Assembly (NCBI RefSeq): GCF_000003815.2
Contig: NC_049995.1
Coordinates: forward strand, 7,771,626 to 7,835,625
Direction of reading: 5' to 3'
DNA length: 64,000 nucleotides
From: Branchiostoma floridae
Lineage: Eukaryota; Chordata; Leptocardii; Amphioxiformes; Branchiostomatidae
The first letter of the stretch is position 1, and every line of letters begins with the position of its first letter. Positions 1 to 12,599 of the stretch are shown in pieces. The notes under the pieces were generated by a model. The model worked only from the letters and a program-made list of their open reading frames with translations. It was not told the origin of the DNA and searched no databases. The position numbers were made by a program, and so were the translations under genes.

Positions 1-871
1 TACCGACTGTCAAGCTCCTTTGACCCTTTACTGACTTAGGTTTTGGGTCATTACAACTTGAGAAGGATCAGAGGACTGATCGAAAGCTTGTTGGTAAGCG
101 CTTTATTTTGTGTACGGATATAAAGTCTTAAAAATTGTATCATTTATTGTAGGTTATTCATTTTATTCATAACGTCCACCTTTATTCGGCACAGCAATAT
201 AATTCTTTAAATGTGCATATACTATTTTAACAATTGTTACCAACTGTTTTTTAAGAATGTAATTACACGGCAGTACAATTCAGGGTCTTACTGACCCTGC
301 TACCTGTATCGTGTAGTCTGATAAGAAAATAAACCATTATGATGATGATGATGATGTTCATGCCCAAAGGGTAATTGCCAAGACATACATGTGAAGGTAC
401 AAAAAAACAGACTCTGTTGTAGGGGTGAGTACAGTTTTCTTCTGTAGTGACCTTCCTTATCTCAATCAACTTACAATGTACATCCAGATAGGTTGATATT
501 GTAAGCTGTACATGTAAGTAAAAATTATGTAAGAAATATGTAGTAGCCATTGATCTAAATTTGCATAAATGTACATAATTATGCATGATTATGCATGAGG
601 TTCAAAGGATAAGTATAGTTATGCATTAAGTTCTAACATTTATTTATAATCCATGGCAAGTTACAAGGATTAATTGTTATGCATAATTCATGAAAATCTA
701 TGCATAAGCATGCATATCATTTGAACCTTATGTATAATTATGCATAACTGTAAATAAAACTTTATGCATAATTATGTACAGTTTTGCAAATCAAAATTAA
801 TCCCAAAGGGGTTGTTATACACTGTATTAATATTTCATCCTTGAAACAAGGTAACAGAAGAAACTCATTAC
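1..871. other. Intron or downstream part of the ACOX gene, AT-rich, no exon seen
   Basis: No coding exon can be supported here; the acyl-CoA oxidase gene presumably continues to the left of the window. Positions 555-790 are an unusual AT-rich stretch in which ATGCATAATTATGCAT-type words recur on both strands, giving many short palindromes. A (GAT)n run lies near 338-356. Confidence 0.5.
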
Positions 872-3800
872 CCTTGAGTATTTCATGAGCATGTTGTCTC
901 GCGGGATCCTGACGTTGTCGAAGCGTAGAAACCCGTTATCGTTCCCAGCATACCCAAACTTGGGGCCGATGTCACCTACAGTCACTCCTGGCATTCAATT
1001 AACAGAACATATAGAATAAATCATCTTTTGACTTATCTTTCTATTCGTTTGGAAGGATTGACATGCATGTAACAGGTAACTATCATATTTTCAAGATGTC
1101 AACTCAGAAACAGACTTTAAGTTAATCAGAATATGATATCAATTGAATTATCATATAGCCAGACAATGTTGATCAATCAGAAGCTTCTGTAGCATGTTTT
1201 GTTCTAAAAAAATCTGACCAAACTACCTGAAAATGCATTACAAAATAAAAATCATTTTAAGACAGAAAATCGCTTTGCTCACTTGGTAATTTTATTCCTT
1301 AATTTCAGCAATTGACCAGGCCTTCTGACACCATATACATGTACACCTTGGGGTGGGTCATAAACCCCAAATTAAACTTAATGGTAGGTAATCTTCATGA
1401 TCCGACCAGGAAGAAGATAAAATGTGGTCCACAAGTAAATAAACAAACAAACGTACCAGGCAGAGGTTTGTGGTCTTGGAGATTGCGGATCTGCACCATG
1501 AAGGGATGGGGGCCGTAAGACTTGCCGTGGATGTACAGCTGAGCCATCAGGACACAGTAGTTGGACGTCTTTCCCACTGGATAAGGTGCATCAACATTAA
1601 AACATAAAAATCAACAGATCTTGCAGGTTTACAAGTGGCTTACGGTATGGGAGCATATTCAAAAGCACAAATATTTTGGTAAACTGTAAGCAACGGGATA
1701 AAATTTAGAAATGGTTGGATGTTTGAGACAGCATCCTCTTTCTTTCATCAGTGACTGGAATAACATCTGGATCAGCTTTTAAAACATGACTCTGAATTGA
1801 TCTGTTAATGATGTGAATATACTTCTGAGATGGTTCCATACAAGACAAAGACAATATTTTATGCTAATAATTCAATTAGCTCCTGTTGTTTGAGTACAGA
1901 AGGTGTTGTTGTTTTGTGTTTTGTGGGGGTGGTAGGGCAAGTTCCCAAGTACCGGAAAGTTCTACTAGTAAGCCTCTTTTCCGGTTGATGGTTCCTGTTG
2001 TATTTTCTCTCATATATTGCCTAACTCCCCGTTTGAACCTGTCACAAGGACTGAGTCCTAGCTGAAAACAAAAGGCTCAACCCCTGAGGCTTTGCCAAAA
2101 ACTCACAGCATCCTGGCCACCACTTGGTTCCTGTGGGGGTGGGGGTGTTGAGGACAAACTCCTGGGTCTGGGGGTCATAGGTTGATGTTGTCTCCAGGCC
2201 TCTGAGGAAGGTTCCTGAAGATATGGACGAATGAAAATGAAGATTAAAAACATGAAATTTTAATTAACAGACAACAACCTTCTGTAACAACTTGTACATT
2301 TTGAAAACCGAAGCAATGTAACGCCAGTTCACCTTTATCCGTAGGGTGACCTATATCCGTTGCTTTCGAAAAACGGGTAGTTTAGGGGTATCAAGTCGAC
2401 GGACGACAGTTTCAAACTACAATATTTGAACATATTATAACTCAGGGCTCGAAATTCATTTTTGGGATTAGGTGCTCTGGTGCACCCAGCTTGAAAAATT
2501 GGGTGCACCAAAAAATTTTCGGCTGCACGGCTTAAATTTAAGTTATTACCTATTAATAAAACTTAGTTACAAGTTATCAAATTCTTAAACAAGTACCATG
2601 ACAGAGATTTTCATTATCTTTCTAACACTTAGATGTCAAAAATATGATGTATACTAGTGCACTTTGATATCTTTAGATACAGGAACCTAAGAAAATATTT
2701 GGGTGCACCCTGTGTGCAAGTACCACAGTATCGTCAGTTTGACTGAAAGAGTTAAAGATATCTCACCATGCCCCATCTCAGTCTGTGCGTATGTTCCGAT
2801 GATAGCGTAGTTCTCCGCCATCTTGAGCCACTTCGCTTTCTGTTCGGCCGTCGCCTGTCCTCGCAGTGTGGGCAGGAACATGCTGGTGTGAAGTCCGAAT
2901 GGTCCTGACATGCTTTTAAACACTCCATTGCTGTAAAATGCAGAGAACTTATTAACTGTTGGTTACTTACTACTGTAAATGCATTTAAATTTGCGGAGAT
3001 TTAATTTCGCGGTAGTGGGAAAAGGGACTTTTCGTGGTGGATTTAAGTTCGCGGTAACACAATAGACTGCAGTCTAATACCACGATAGAAAAACATTAAT
3101 CCACCGCGAACATTTCTGCATTTACAGTAGTTTTTTACTTCAATGTATGCTGAGAACGTTGTTTTCATACATAAGGCCACACCAGTTTTATTTCTTGCTT
3201 CTCAGATTCACCTGTCCATTTTTTTTATTTACCCCCCAAAAATTGAAGTCCAGAGGTAAAATAATACAGGTTTTGCTATCACAAACCTGTAGATATCACC
3301 ATTCAGAGCCGCATACACATCATTTCAACAATGCCTTTTATTCAGAACATTAGTAACAAATCAAATAAGGGATTGTATAAAATGTGCCATTTAACTCCTC
3401 AGACTGTTTTTTTATTTTGGCGTTATTTAAGCTGTATATCTTCACCCAAGACCTTTTGAAAAAAAAAGTTATTTTTTTTCCAACCTGTTGATATGTGTGT
3501 GTTACATGAATTACTTGGTTGCTTGTGTACTTTGGTTTTATACAGTCTTAAATGGCCAAACAACATCAGGGCTCAAAATACTGGGTGCATGTGCACCCAG
3601 GTGCACCCAAAATTGGAGATGTGCACCCAATTATTTTCTGTGGGTGCACAGGGTGCACCCAAATATTTTCTGATTTCTATGTATGTAAAGATATCAAAGT
3701 ATACTAGTATACATCATTCTTGACATCTAAGTGTTAGAAAGATAATAAAAATGTCTGCCATGGTACTTGTTTCAGAATTTGATAGCTTGTGACTAAGTTT

Positions 3801-6560
3801 TATGATTAGGTTGTTACTTAAATTCAAGTTGTGCACCCAAAAACTTTTTGGTGCACCCAATTTTTTAAGCAGGGTGCACCAGTGCACCTAATCCCAAAAA
3901 TGAATTTCGAGCCCTGGACATAAATATTTACTAGTTGTAGTTGCCCATATCCTCCGGTGAAACAAGCCCAAGTTCCTTCTGTTTCTGAACTACCAGGATG
4001 CTCTTCTTCAGCTGGGTCTCATACTGCTGTTCTCTCGACATGAAGTTCAAGTCTTCATGTTGGAAGTCAGGGTCATCCAGGGCAAGGGACACTGAAAAAA
4101 AAAAAGATAATAAATTAGGGTTAGCAAAGGGTAAGGCCTAGGAAAAAAAATGTTGTGTTTCCTGTTTCCCTACCTACCCTAAAAAAACCTGCCGACCCTA
4201 GACTTTTTTTGGGGGTGGGCAGTGGAGTCACATAGCTTCCACTTAGAATTTTTATTCAGCCTGCTTCCTATTGAAGTAAAACACTGCTTGTCCTGTCTAA
4301 TGAAGGATAAATGTATCTATCACGCACAAAATTAAAGTTTGACATTAAAAGACAAGTGTCCTCATGCATTTCAGTTTACTTTGTTCAACTGTATTGAAAT
4401 ATGTATCACTAGAGTTTTGGCCAGCCTAAAAAAGAATACAAGAAAAAGAAAGATAATCCCTACCTACCGACCCTAATTTTTTCAGGGCTGAAACAGGAAA
4501 CACAACATTTTTTTTCCTAGGCCTAGTGAAAATCTTTTTAGTACAGGGTACAGGGCAAAGAATATGCTTATTCTTCATTGAGGGTGTTTGTATGTTTTTC
4601 CGATTGAGGTACATTTGTATAAGCAAGCTATTTTACTGTAAATGCATTACTAAGTATATTAGTTTATTGCAAAGTTTAGTGGTTGTTTTAAATTTGCAGT
4701 ATTTGCACCCCTCCTTCACCATAAAAAAAAGGGTCAATGCCTGTCTGCCTGCTCATCTGTCGAATCAACAGGAGAATTAAAAAAAAGGGCCATATACTGT
4801 AGTCACAAACTGTAATGGAAAACTATTTGAACATTCTGTAGGTTGTAACGTTACCCTATAAAAAATGAAACAAAATTTCTTTTTCGTATTTCCAGTAATC
4901 TTTACTGTATCGAAGCTAGTTACCTTCTTGTGGCCCGTTAACTAGTAGTATAGAAATTCTCATAGGCTGAAGTGAAAACTGTGTTCCGCTATCTTATACA
5001 TTTCTTCTTTTTTTTCTGCACAACTTTTGCATTGAAATTTGAAACCATAATATGATATATTACAATAACACCCTTGATTAGAATAAAACATTTGAGATAT
5101 CATGCCCAGTTCCTGACGGTCCATCACAATTTAGTGGTTCAACCTATGAGAGAACAGTAAATTAAGTGCTTCAACCAATGGGACAGTGGCTGTTTATAAT
5201 TACAGTCAAACCTGTATTAGCGGCCACCTTTGCATAGCGGCCACCTGCCCATAGTGGCCACTTTTTGTCGGTCCCTTGGATTCGTAATGATTAAGAAATA
5301 GGCTTAGCGGCCACCTGCCCAACGCGGCCGCGGCCACACGATTTCCGGTCCCGCAGGTACAAAAACACTGCCGATTACGGCCACGCGGACCGCTGATCTA
5401 TGTTTCGGCACGCGTTCGGCCATATACAGCGGCCGTATCGTCACCCTACGCCGGATTTAAAACCTCTTTAATTCATTTTCAAAACAAAACTTCGTAAACT
5501 GGCGCTACCCATACCCGCTGACAAACGAGGTCATATAAGGTCAATAGACGACACCAATATTACGGAGGTGAATTGTGGTAAAGTTACGATCTAATACACT
5601 ATCGCTTATGTTAATTTACATCTCAAAAACGTTCAAAATAAATTGTTACAAAGACAAAATGATATGAACTTCAGGCTATGGCGGATTCTATTCTTACATT
5701 TATTGAAAGATAAGTCTAAAATGACGAGACTTTTCTTGTGAGGAACACATTAGCATAATGGGCGAATCTGACGTGTGAACGCGAGCGGGAACACACGGAC
5801 GGCGAAGTATCAAAGGATACAAGACGAAAGATCAAAGAAATATGACGATACCGGTCTCTTCAGACAATATCAACTGTAGAACATTTAAAACTTTTTATAG
5901 CTTTTGTTTTCTTAATACATATAGTGTAAAAACCATTGCAGTACATGTTCAGTACTGTATTATGTAAATAAAGATCAGTGGGTACTATTACCATGTGTAA
6001 CTTATTGCTTGTGGTCAATTAATTAGCATATTCTCTATAGTGGCCACCTCTCTATAGTGGCCAATTTTGACCAGTCCCTTGAGTGGCCGCTATAGACAGG
6101 TTTGACTGTAGTTTTTAGGTTTCATTTTGCACTTGGCAGGTGGGCGAAGCTTTATATAGCACGTAGTGGGGTCAACGACCTAAAGCACAATGACCTGCCA
6201 TTCACATAATTGTGTAACTCAGCTCGTGGATAGCCAATCTTAGCACAAAAGAAATGTAAAACTTCGTTAAACTAAAATAATAATAATCTCACACTTATTG
6301 TGATTCAATCTTTCCTGCTATTTCAGTTGGTAACTCTGCAGTAACGTTACAAGATCTTTGAAGTTTTACAACTTTTGCCAACAACTTATCCCAGTTCCAA
6401 CACGGCTTTTTGGAAGACAACGAACGATTCAAAAGGGTGAATAACTCTTACCGACTTCTCTCCTCCTTCTAACTCTGTCAGGACCGCCGTACAAGAAGTT
6501 AACGATCTTCTCGGGGTCAAAACTGGCTCCATCTCTCTCCTTTTTCAGGTCAGGATTCAT
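872..6560 (-). CDS. ACOX1: Peroxisomal acyl-CoA oxidase (ACOX1-type), first six coding exons, 3' part outside window
   Basis: This is a flavoenzyme family that performs the first, H2O2-producing desaturation step of peroxisomal beta-oxidation. Coding exons on the minus strand are 6452-6560, 3932-4091, 2767-2930, 2107-2214, 1457-1576 and 872-987. All have GT donors and AG acceptors, and phases agree through 259 codons, about 40% of the usual 660 residues. The start at 6560 gives [17 protein letters not shown], matching the vertebrate ACOX1 N-terminus. Later landmarks are [16 protein letters not shown] (exon 2), [13 protein letters not shown], the FAD/substrate-loop signature (exons 3-4), [14 protein letters not shown] and KWWPGCLGKTSN (exons 4-5), and [16 protein letters not shown] with [12 protein letters not shown] (exon 6). 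The reading frame upstream of the chosen Met stays open, but family alignment favours this start. Missing are the C-terminal oxidase domains and any peroxisomal targeting signal. Introns carry many transposons. ACOX1 versus another ACOX paralogue is inferred from the N-terminus. Confidence 0.93.
2318..2440. repeat. Half copy of a TTCACCTTTATCCG MITE
   Basis: It begins AACGCCAGTTCACC and continues with the TTTATCCG and CCTATATCCGTTG words found in the full palindromic copies at 22406-22628 and 31487-31640. The second arm is absent. It sits in an ACOX intron. Confidence 0.5.
2442..2711. mobile_element. GTGCACC-rich transposon fragment, copy 1
   Basis: It begins CAGGGCTCGAAATTC, the same terminus found inverted at the right end of the copy at 3566-3917. 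The two copies match over roughly 270 bp in opposite orientation and share clustered GGTGCACC words near the ends. The second terminus is missing, so this copy is truncated. The CAGGG-type end suggests a non-autonomous hAT-like element; no transposase is visible. Confidence 0.55.
2971..3129. mobile_element. Palindromic MITE with TACTGTAAATGCA ends
   Basis: The left end TACTGTAAATGCATTTAAA is mirrored by GCATTTACAGTA on the right, and inner arms share GCGGxxxTTAA-type words. Another copy lies at 19506-19627 in the SLC17 gene and a half copy near 4634. It is in an ACOX intron. Confidence 0.6.
3566..3917. mobile_element. GTGCACC-rich transposon, copy 2 (both ends present)
   Basis: The left end CAGGGCTCAAAATA and right end ATTTCGAGCCCTG form terminal inverted repeats. 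The interior carries about eight GTGCACC words, clustered at both ends, and is otherwise AT-rich with no coding potential. I see no clean target duplication. It is inverted relative to the copy at 2442-2711. A non-autonomous hAT-like element is the best guess from the CAGGG terminus. Confidence 0.6.
4133..4526. mobile_element. MITE with AAGGCCTAGGAAAA ends
   Basis: The left arm reads AAGGCCTAGGAAAAAAAATG followed by TTGTGTTTCCTG; the right arm is its inverted copy ending TTTTTCCTAGGCCTAG. A second family member is at 28281-28674 in the SLC17 gene. No open frame of note. It sits in intron 1 of the ACOX gene. Confidence 0.65.
5201..6110. mobile_element. TA-flanked non-autonomous transposon with CAGTCAAACCTG termini
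   Basis: The left end TACAGTCAAACCTGTATTAG and the right end CAGGTTTGACTGTA are inverted repeats, with TA at both outer edges, the duplication typical of Tc1/mariner/pogo elements. GGCCACC words recur in both arms. The central 700 bp contains no transposase frame, so it is non-autonomous. It lies in intron 1 of the ACOX gene. Confidence 0.7.
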
Positions 6561-7124
6561 TTTCGCAGCCATTTGCAAGCCAGGGGTCAGGGCACTTGGT
6601 GAAAGGTCAGCACAGTAGTGCCACCTTGCGAAATTTACACGAACTGTTTCTGCCCAACTTAGAACTTCTGCATCGAAACTCTTACTTCTTTCTTTGTGTT
6701 TTAGTGATTTCAACAACTTTTGTTGTGGTGTATAAGGGCAGTGCCCATCTCCGTTCCCATAGCCCTTTGGCCACACAGGATTGTGCACAACTATAATAGT
6801 CTTTTAAAACATTCATTATACGAATTCAAGTGCTGAGTGCTAGGCAATTAGTCTATATTCTACATGAAAATGATAACTAATATTTGAGTTATGGACATTC
6901 GTCCAAATAAATTCCACAAATAAAGGAATAGCAGACAAATTTAAACGAAGGTTTATTGATGACCATGGAGCTTTTTGACACAATGTATCGCCTAAAACCT
7001 GTATTGCCCACCAAATGTGAGGTATCACCATAATCTGAACATGTTTTCACTATCTTATCTATTCTACATAAATAAATATAGGGTGACAAAGACTGCAGGA
7101 AATAAAAGAAAATCAGAAATATGT

Positions 7125-7225
7125 TTAATCTCCAAGCAGATGCCTGGTTGAAATATTTTCAGGCTTCCGGGCTTTTCTGTCCGAGAACTTTACAATCTTC
7201 CTCTCAACATCTGCTTGGAAATTAG
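7125..7225. mobile_element. Short MITE with TTAATCTCCAAGCAGAT ends
   Basis: TTAATCTCCAAGCAGATG on the left is mirrored by CATCTGCTTGGAAATTA on the right, about 100 bp overall. A longer member of the family is at 10012-10180, upstream-flanking the ZNF706 coding exon 1. Confidence 0.6.
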
Positions 7226-8409
7226 CGTTATGTAAATTTGCATTCACTACACTGTAGGTAAAAATTTGAGGTCATTTGCATACACGGGAAGACTTAAAAA
7301 CTGGTACATGCTAATATTTGCCTTTCCCAAAAATGAATTGCTCTTTGAACTTCTCCGCTTGACTGTAACTATGCACTTTGGTGGGCTTTGGTGCAAACAA
7401 CGACCATGGGAAAAAATTAACACATCTCTTTAGTACAGTTGGAATACATTACTTTCTTCCCCTCCAAGAAACTTCTTAAAATAGTAACATTTAGATTAAA
7501 CTTAGAAGGAAACACCAGAAAATCTTGCATATAATTGTATAGCTAGGTTACTGCCGAGCTTATATGCTATGGCTTGAAATACTAAGAGGTGCCTCACAAT
7601 GATGTTCCATGTACAATGGTACTAGTAGTATGTTTTGCAAGCATGATTTGCATAAAATTTGCATTTACAGTTGGTGATTTGCATATCATCTCCATATTGC
7701 CTGTTGATATCAGTTGTTCAGTATAGATGACTCAATTTGAAGTACATGTATCAATCTCTTTTGACATATGTGAAGTGAATATAAACTTGAAAGTGTGAAA
7801 AAGGTTTTTTTAACTGTTTCTATTTCCACAGGGACTGCAAGAAACTTTGAAATTGCCAAGAAATTGCCATAAAATCTTAACTTTTAAAGACACGTGCAAG
7901 ACAAAGGTACAGAATCTGTATTGTTTTAAGCCAGTTTGACGAGACATGCTAACAGATGTAGAAGTTTTCTTATACTAACTCTGATCCTCTAACATCCTAT
8001 GATACAGTATAACTCTTGATGTTAGTGAATCAATGTTTGTAACCTAAAGGGCTAACTCCCCCTAAAGTGTCTTGAATAGTATGGCCCATTGCACAGAAAA
8101 ATATAGACTTTATTTGTGGAACGTTCCATGTCGGTGAGCTGAAGGGGTGAAAGCCCAGAGGTACTGCAGGTTGGCCTGGAGGGTAAGAAAATTGAACATC
8201 AAAATTTGTGAGTTTGGAGAAAATGGTATTATTCATAGAAGTATTTCTTTTGCGATTCATTACCATAACCATATTCTTGTTTAAGCTGCCTTACAAATAA
8301 TTCATTTATGATATAATGAATGCAAACATTCCAGGAGACTAACTTAAGAAACATAAACATCTGTGTGATACCTGCTAAAGTCACATCATGACGTGAACAT
8401 CTGACTTGG
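7226..8409. other. Intergenic, no gene recognised
   Basis: Between the ACOX 5' region and ZNF706. Mostly AT-rich unique-looking sequence; the short open frames have no recognisable content. Confidence 0.4.
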
Positions 8410-8920
8410 TGCATGATACACTCATGCTAGTCACACAAACATTTGCAAGAGACTAAGTCACATCACTGACAACAAATAACTGACATCTGTGTGAAACCAT
8501 GTCACATGAACCCATGTGATACCATGTCATGTGATACCCACTTAAAGTTACATGGGCAGATTAAGTCACATGAACATGTGTCAGACCAATTAAGTCATAA
8601 TAACATCTGTGTCAGACCAATTAAGTCACATGAACATCTGTAAGAGATCAAGCCACATGAACATCTGTCTGACATCAAGTCACATCAACATATATGTGAT
8701 ACCTACTAAGTCACATCAGCATCTGTGTGAGACCAACTAAGTCACATCAACATCTGTGTGATATCAAGATACATGAACAATGTCATCTGTGTGAGACCAA
8801 CTAAGTCAAATGAACATTTGTGTGAGACCAACTTAGTCACAACATCTTTATGAGACCAATTAAGTCATAACATCTGTGTGATACCCATGTAATTCACATG
8901 AACATCGGTGTGAGACCTAC
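8410..8920. repeat. Degenerate minisatellite, AGTCACATGAACATCTGTGT units
   Basis: About thirteen imperfect copies of a 35-40 bp unit built from AAGTCACAT, GAACATCTGTGTGA and GACCAACT. The array ends within about 10 bp of the ZNF706 stop codon on the minus strand, so it would lie in or just after the 3' UTR. Confidence 0.75.
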
Positions 8921-8925
8921 CTGTT

Positions 8926-10355
8926 TTATGCTGCTACGTTTTTGATCTCCTCTGGCATAGGTGCCTTGGGATGTTTGCTCTCAAAGTGCTGTTTGTAGGT
9001 CTTAGGGTCCGGCATCTGGGTCTGGCAAGGAGAGAGAAAAACTCAGTCATTACAAAGCATTCACACCACCACACTTATCGAAAAGAGTAGGGGTTCTTCC
9101 CGATGTGAGTGGTTAAAATAAATATGTCCGGATATGGATATGGAACTTGTAGTTGTACTCTCCAGTGAAAATCTGCCTTGAGGCAGTTTACCGGGTATGC
9201 AATACAAACAAACAAAAATGTAAGTTGGGAACAAATATCCTTGATGAGAAGAGATAATACATCATCATGAACACAAGTACCTAGCTCCGGCTAGAGGTGG
9301 CCCTTGGATAGGACGTTATATAGAGGTCCTGTGTTTGAGGAGAACCACTCCTCAAGCATGTTAAAGAACCCACCACACTCATCGAAGAGAGTAGGGGTCC
9401 TTCCATGTGTAAATGGATTAAAACGTACTGGCCTAACTAAATGAGTAAATAGGGCAGGGAATTTTCAGAGCAGCCTTTATAACCTCTGCTTTGCCTAATG
9501 AGTCAGTTAGTTGAGCTTGCCTGAACTTGATGTTTGTAACTTAAGCCATGTTGATTTGATTATATGGATGACATCCTCTGGAAATAAAAAAACCTGATGC
9601 GAGCATGCGAATAAAAAAAAAAGTTTGACAAGACTCACTAGGAAGTTGCCTTTATTTTGAAATCAAAGTGGTCAGGAACTGAAGGTTGAACTAAACACAC
9701 AGAATAAAGTATACCAAACAATAGATTCATCATTTTTATTCCTTCAGATATTCTTTGACCATGTAATATTCTGTGACATTAGTATACTTTTTGTAGTATT
9801 TATTATTGCAATCCACGGCATATTTTGAAGCTGCTTTGTAGTAAATTGTACAATTTAGAATATGGTTGAAAACTTTTATTTTATTTTGGAATTGACCAAA
9901 AATTGATGCGCGCACGGATATCATCCAAATAATCAAATTAACATGGCCTTAGGGAGAAGAGATGCTGCTAGAGTGAGCGTTAATAAAAGAAGTGGCCAAT
10001 GAGGCATTTCATTAATCTCCAAGCAGATTCTACAATGGCATAAGATAGTACCAAACTGGCCAAGGAGTGTAGTCAGTCAAGAGGTGTCTATTTGCCCGGT
10101 AGCGAAACTCACACCCGGCTTCATTCCTCTGTCAGCTTTTGATACTATCTTATGCTACCGTAGGATCTGCTTGGAGATTAGCCTTTCATGTCGCAAACTC
10201 ATTTTAAAAAGTCCACATACTTTGCACACCACACACTGGTAGATGAGCGCCTTCCCCGCCGCAGACTTCTGATCATGCCCCTGCTGTTTCTTCATCTTGG
10301 CTTGTTTCTCTGCATTCTTCTTCTGTGACTGGATCTTCTGGTGACCACGCGCCAT
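8926..10355 (-). CDS. ZNF706: ZNF706-like small C2H2 zinc-finger protein (complete, 76 aa)
   Basis: Two coding exons, 10221-10355 (45 codons) and 8926-9021 (31 codons plus TAA), joined in phase 0. The total of 76 residues equals vertebrate ZNF706, a small conserved protein implicated in transcriptional/translational control. The N-terminus MARGHQKIQSQKKNAEKQAK is the lysine/glutamine-rich basic segment of the family. The single C2H2 finger is CVVC...HFESKH and spans the exon junction (CVVCK | TQMPDPKTYKQHFESKH). The C-terminus PKAPMPEEIKNVAA resembles the human tail. Donor GTATGT at 10220-10215; acceptor AG at 9023-9022. The intron holds SINE pieces and a MITE. The start is fixed by homology and by length. 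Confidence 0.96.
9060..9450 (+). repeat. SINE body/tail fragments in the ZNF706 intron
   Basis: Two pieces (about 9060-9120 and 9285-9425) contain GAAxAGAGTAGGGGT(T/C)CTTCC followed by TGTGAGTGG-type sequence. The second also contains GGATAGGACGTTATA and GGTCCTGTGTTTGAGGAG, the central body also seen in SINE copies at 17160-17300, 35150-35335, 38600-38925 and 57385-57600. Confidence 0.5.
10012..10180. mobile_element. MITE with TTAATCTCCAAGCAGAT ends
   Basis: The left arm TTAATCTCCAAGCAGATTCT and GCATAAGATAGTA are mirrored by TACTATCTTATGC and AGGATCTGCTTGGAGATTA. It is the longer relative of the copy at 7125-7225 and lies in the ZNF706 intron next to coding exon 1. Confidence 0.65.
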
Positions 10356-10423
10356 GGCTGCAGGGGGTCGGACAGGACTGGACTGGACTGGGGGAAAACT
10401 GGAGTGGGTACAGAAAGGAGTGG

Positions 10424-10472
10424 GTACAGAAAATTCAGGTACAGAAAATTCAGGTACAGAAAATTCAGGTCA
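10424..10472. repeat. 15-bp tandem repeat upstream of ZNF706
   Basis: Three perfect copies of ACAGAAAATTCAGGT, about 70 bp upstream of the ZNF706 start codon on its 5' side. Confidence 0.8.
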
Positions 10473-12599
10473 GGCTTTTAGGTAAGATGTCTGTATCTGT
10501 ATCTGTACTAGTATCTATATAGCCGGTATAACCGCCCTTCGGCGTAACACACCAGCTTCGCAGGCACGCGGTGCGGCAGCAGCTGGTTATATTACACTGA
10601 ACGATCCGTCACACCTAACTTCTGCACATCTATCTGCAAGCGTTCTTGAAAACTATCCAGAGAAGATGCCTCTACTGTGCTTGGTGATAACAAGTTCCAC
10701 TCTACGATAGTTCTGGGAAAATACGAAGATTTTATAATATAGGGAGTCTAAATTTATTGGTGAGTCACGGTAAGTGACTATAGTAGGGGGTCCAAATTTC
10801 TTGGTATTCTAAGACAAGCGCGTCCAGATGACGCCTTGACGCGTGCCTGGCTAAAAGCCTGATTCAGGTACAGGTACATTTGTACAGTCCAGGTGCAGAG
10901 GATCAGGTCCAGACCTGAACCTGAAGCTAATTATCTGTGAAAACTTGTGAATGGGCAATACTCAAAACAATGGTGCATTTAGCTACAACTGAATCTGTTT
11001 GGTGAAGTATCCAGCTTTCACTGATGTTTTAAAATCCTAACCAAGTAATGTTAACATTATATAACAGTCAACACTAACTGCCTCTGTTTTAGACCAAGTT
11101 TGACTGTAGAAACCTGGTAAAAATAACTATCAACTCTCCTCTACTTCACTCTTGTTCTTTTCTTGGATCTGTAAGCCCCAAAACACATGAACGTCTGCCG
11201 GTATAATCTGTTCATTTTCGATAGTCCAGCATCTGCTCTACTAATTTTTTTTAGGTCCATTTTTTTTCTGGACCGGTCCAACAAGAAAAAAAAGGGTTTC
11301 ATACCAGGTAAGAAATAGCATTATCTGATTCTAACTAGTCAAGTGTCAGGCTTCTTTCATATTTTTTTTCCTGACAAAAATTAGATTGAACTTTTATATA
11401 CAGATCCGTATCTCGATGGAACGATTTGCACTGTAAATAATTGCACTGTGAAGTGTAAAGTTTTTTGTATGTGTTACGTGTACGTTATGTCATGTGTGAA
11501 CTTTTATGTCCAGGAAGACTAGCGGTGTACCATCTTGTATCACAGCTAATGGACGAATAAAGCCAATTGCTTGTAAATTTTGTACTCAGTTATAAATAAA
11601 TATTATACAATTAATGTAATGCTTTTCAATCTTATGTATCACAACTCTCAAGTCTCGAACATTCTATGCAGGAAGTTGAAACAAAAGATTTCAAAACTGA
11701 GCCATTTCAAGTATGAGCAGATTATAACTTCTACATGAAAAAATTGCGTGTAGTTATGCAATATTTCACACCATATTGAAAATGTAAACGTATGCAAATT
11801 TATTTTTGCCTTGTTCCGTTCCTTTCTCTAGCGATACATTAGAGTAGGGTACCGGTAGAGTAGAAACTAGAATTTAGGCTGGTATGAAAATGAATTTCTT
11901 TGTCATAATAACATATCAAGTTTGAATTTTATTATGGAATATTAGATTACCCAACTATGAATAATTAACACTCAGTCTCTTATCAACTCGAGACGACCAA
12001 AAATTATGACCAACGATTTCCATTAAAGTTCGACGTTTTTGAGTCTAAAAATAACGTAGAGAATAATTTTCTTCAAATAACCATGATTTTCATGGTTTCT
12101 AAATTCAAGAGAGAGTAAATGAAGATTGTTTTCTAACAGAAAAGTCGAGAAAAAATGACAAAATTGGAGCAAAAATGACAAAACTGTACTCACCAACTGG
12201 GCTTCGACCGGAAGTAACACGCGGGTCAGAGGTTACCCTCCCGGGAGATAATAAAAAACGTAATACCCCGAAATACCAAGTAATACCACGAATTACCAGG
12301 TTAAACATCACGGAACTCAAACATTATGTGCGCATATGTGTTCCCTATATATACAAACCAAACATTTTGTAGTTTATAGGCCCAAAAATTATATTTTCGC
12401 CAAAGAATTCCGCTAGCAAACCACCGCGCGTCGCACGGCATGATATTTCGTGGTATTACGTCTTTTAGCATCTCCCCTGCCCGTCATGCACCACTTCAAC
12501 TTTCGTGCGCTATTATTTCATCTAGCGGTTCAAAATATTATTGCACCTGTAACACGAACCGCCGCATTAATATCATCAGTCTTGTGAGCAAATATTCAC
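10473..12599. other. Intergenic, no gene recognised
   Basis: No exon with recognisable protein content on either strand; AT-rich with scattered short frames. Confidence 0.4.
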
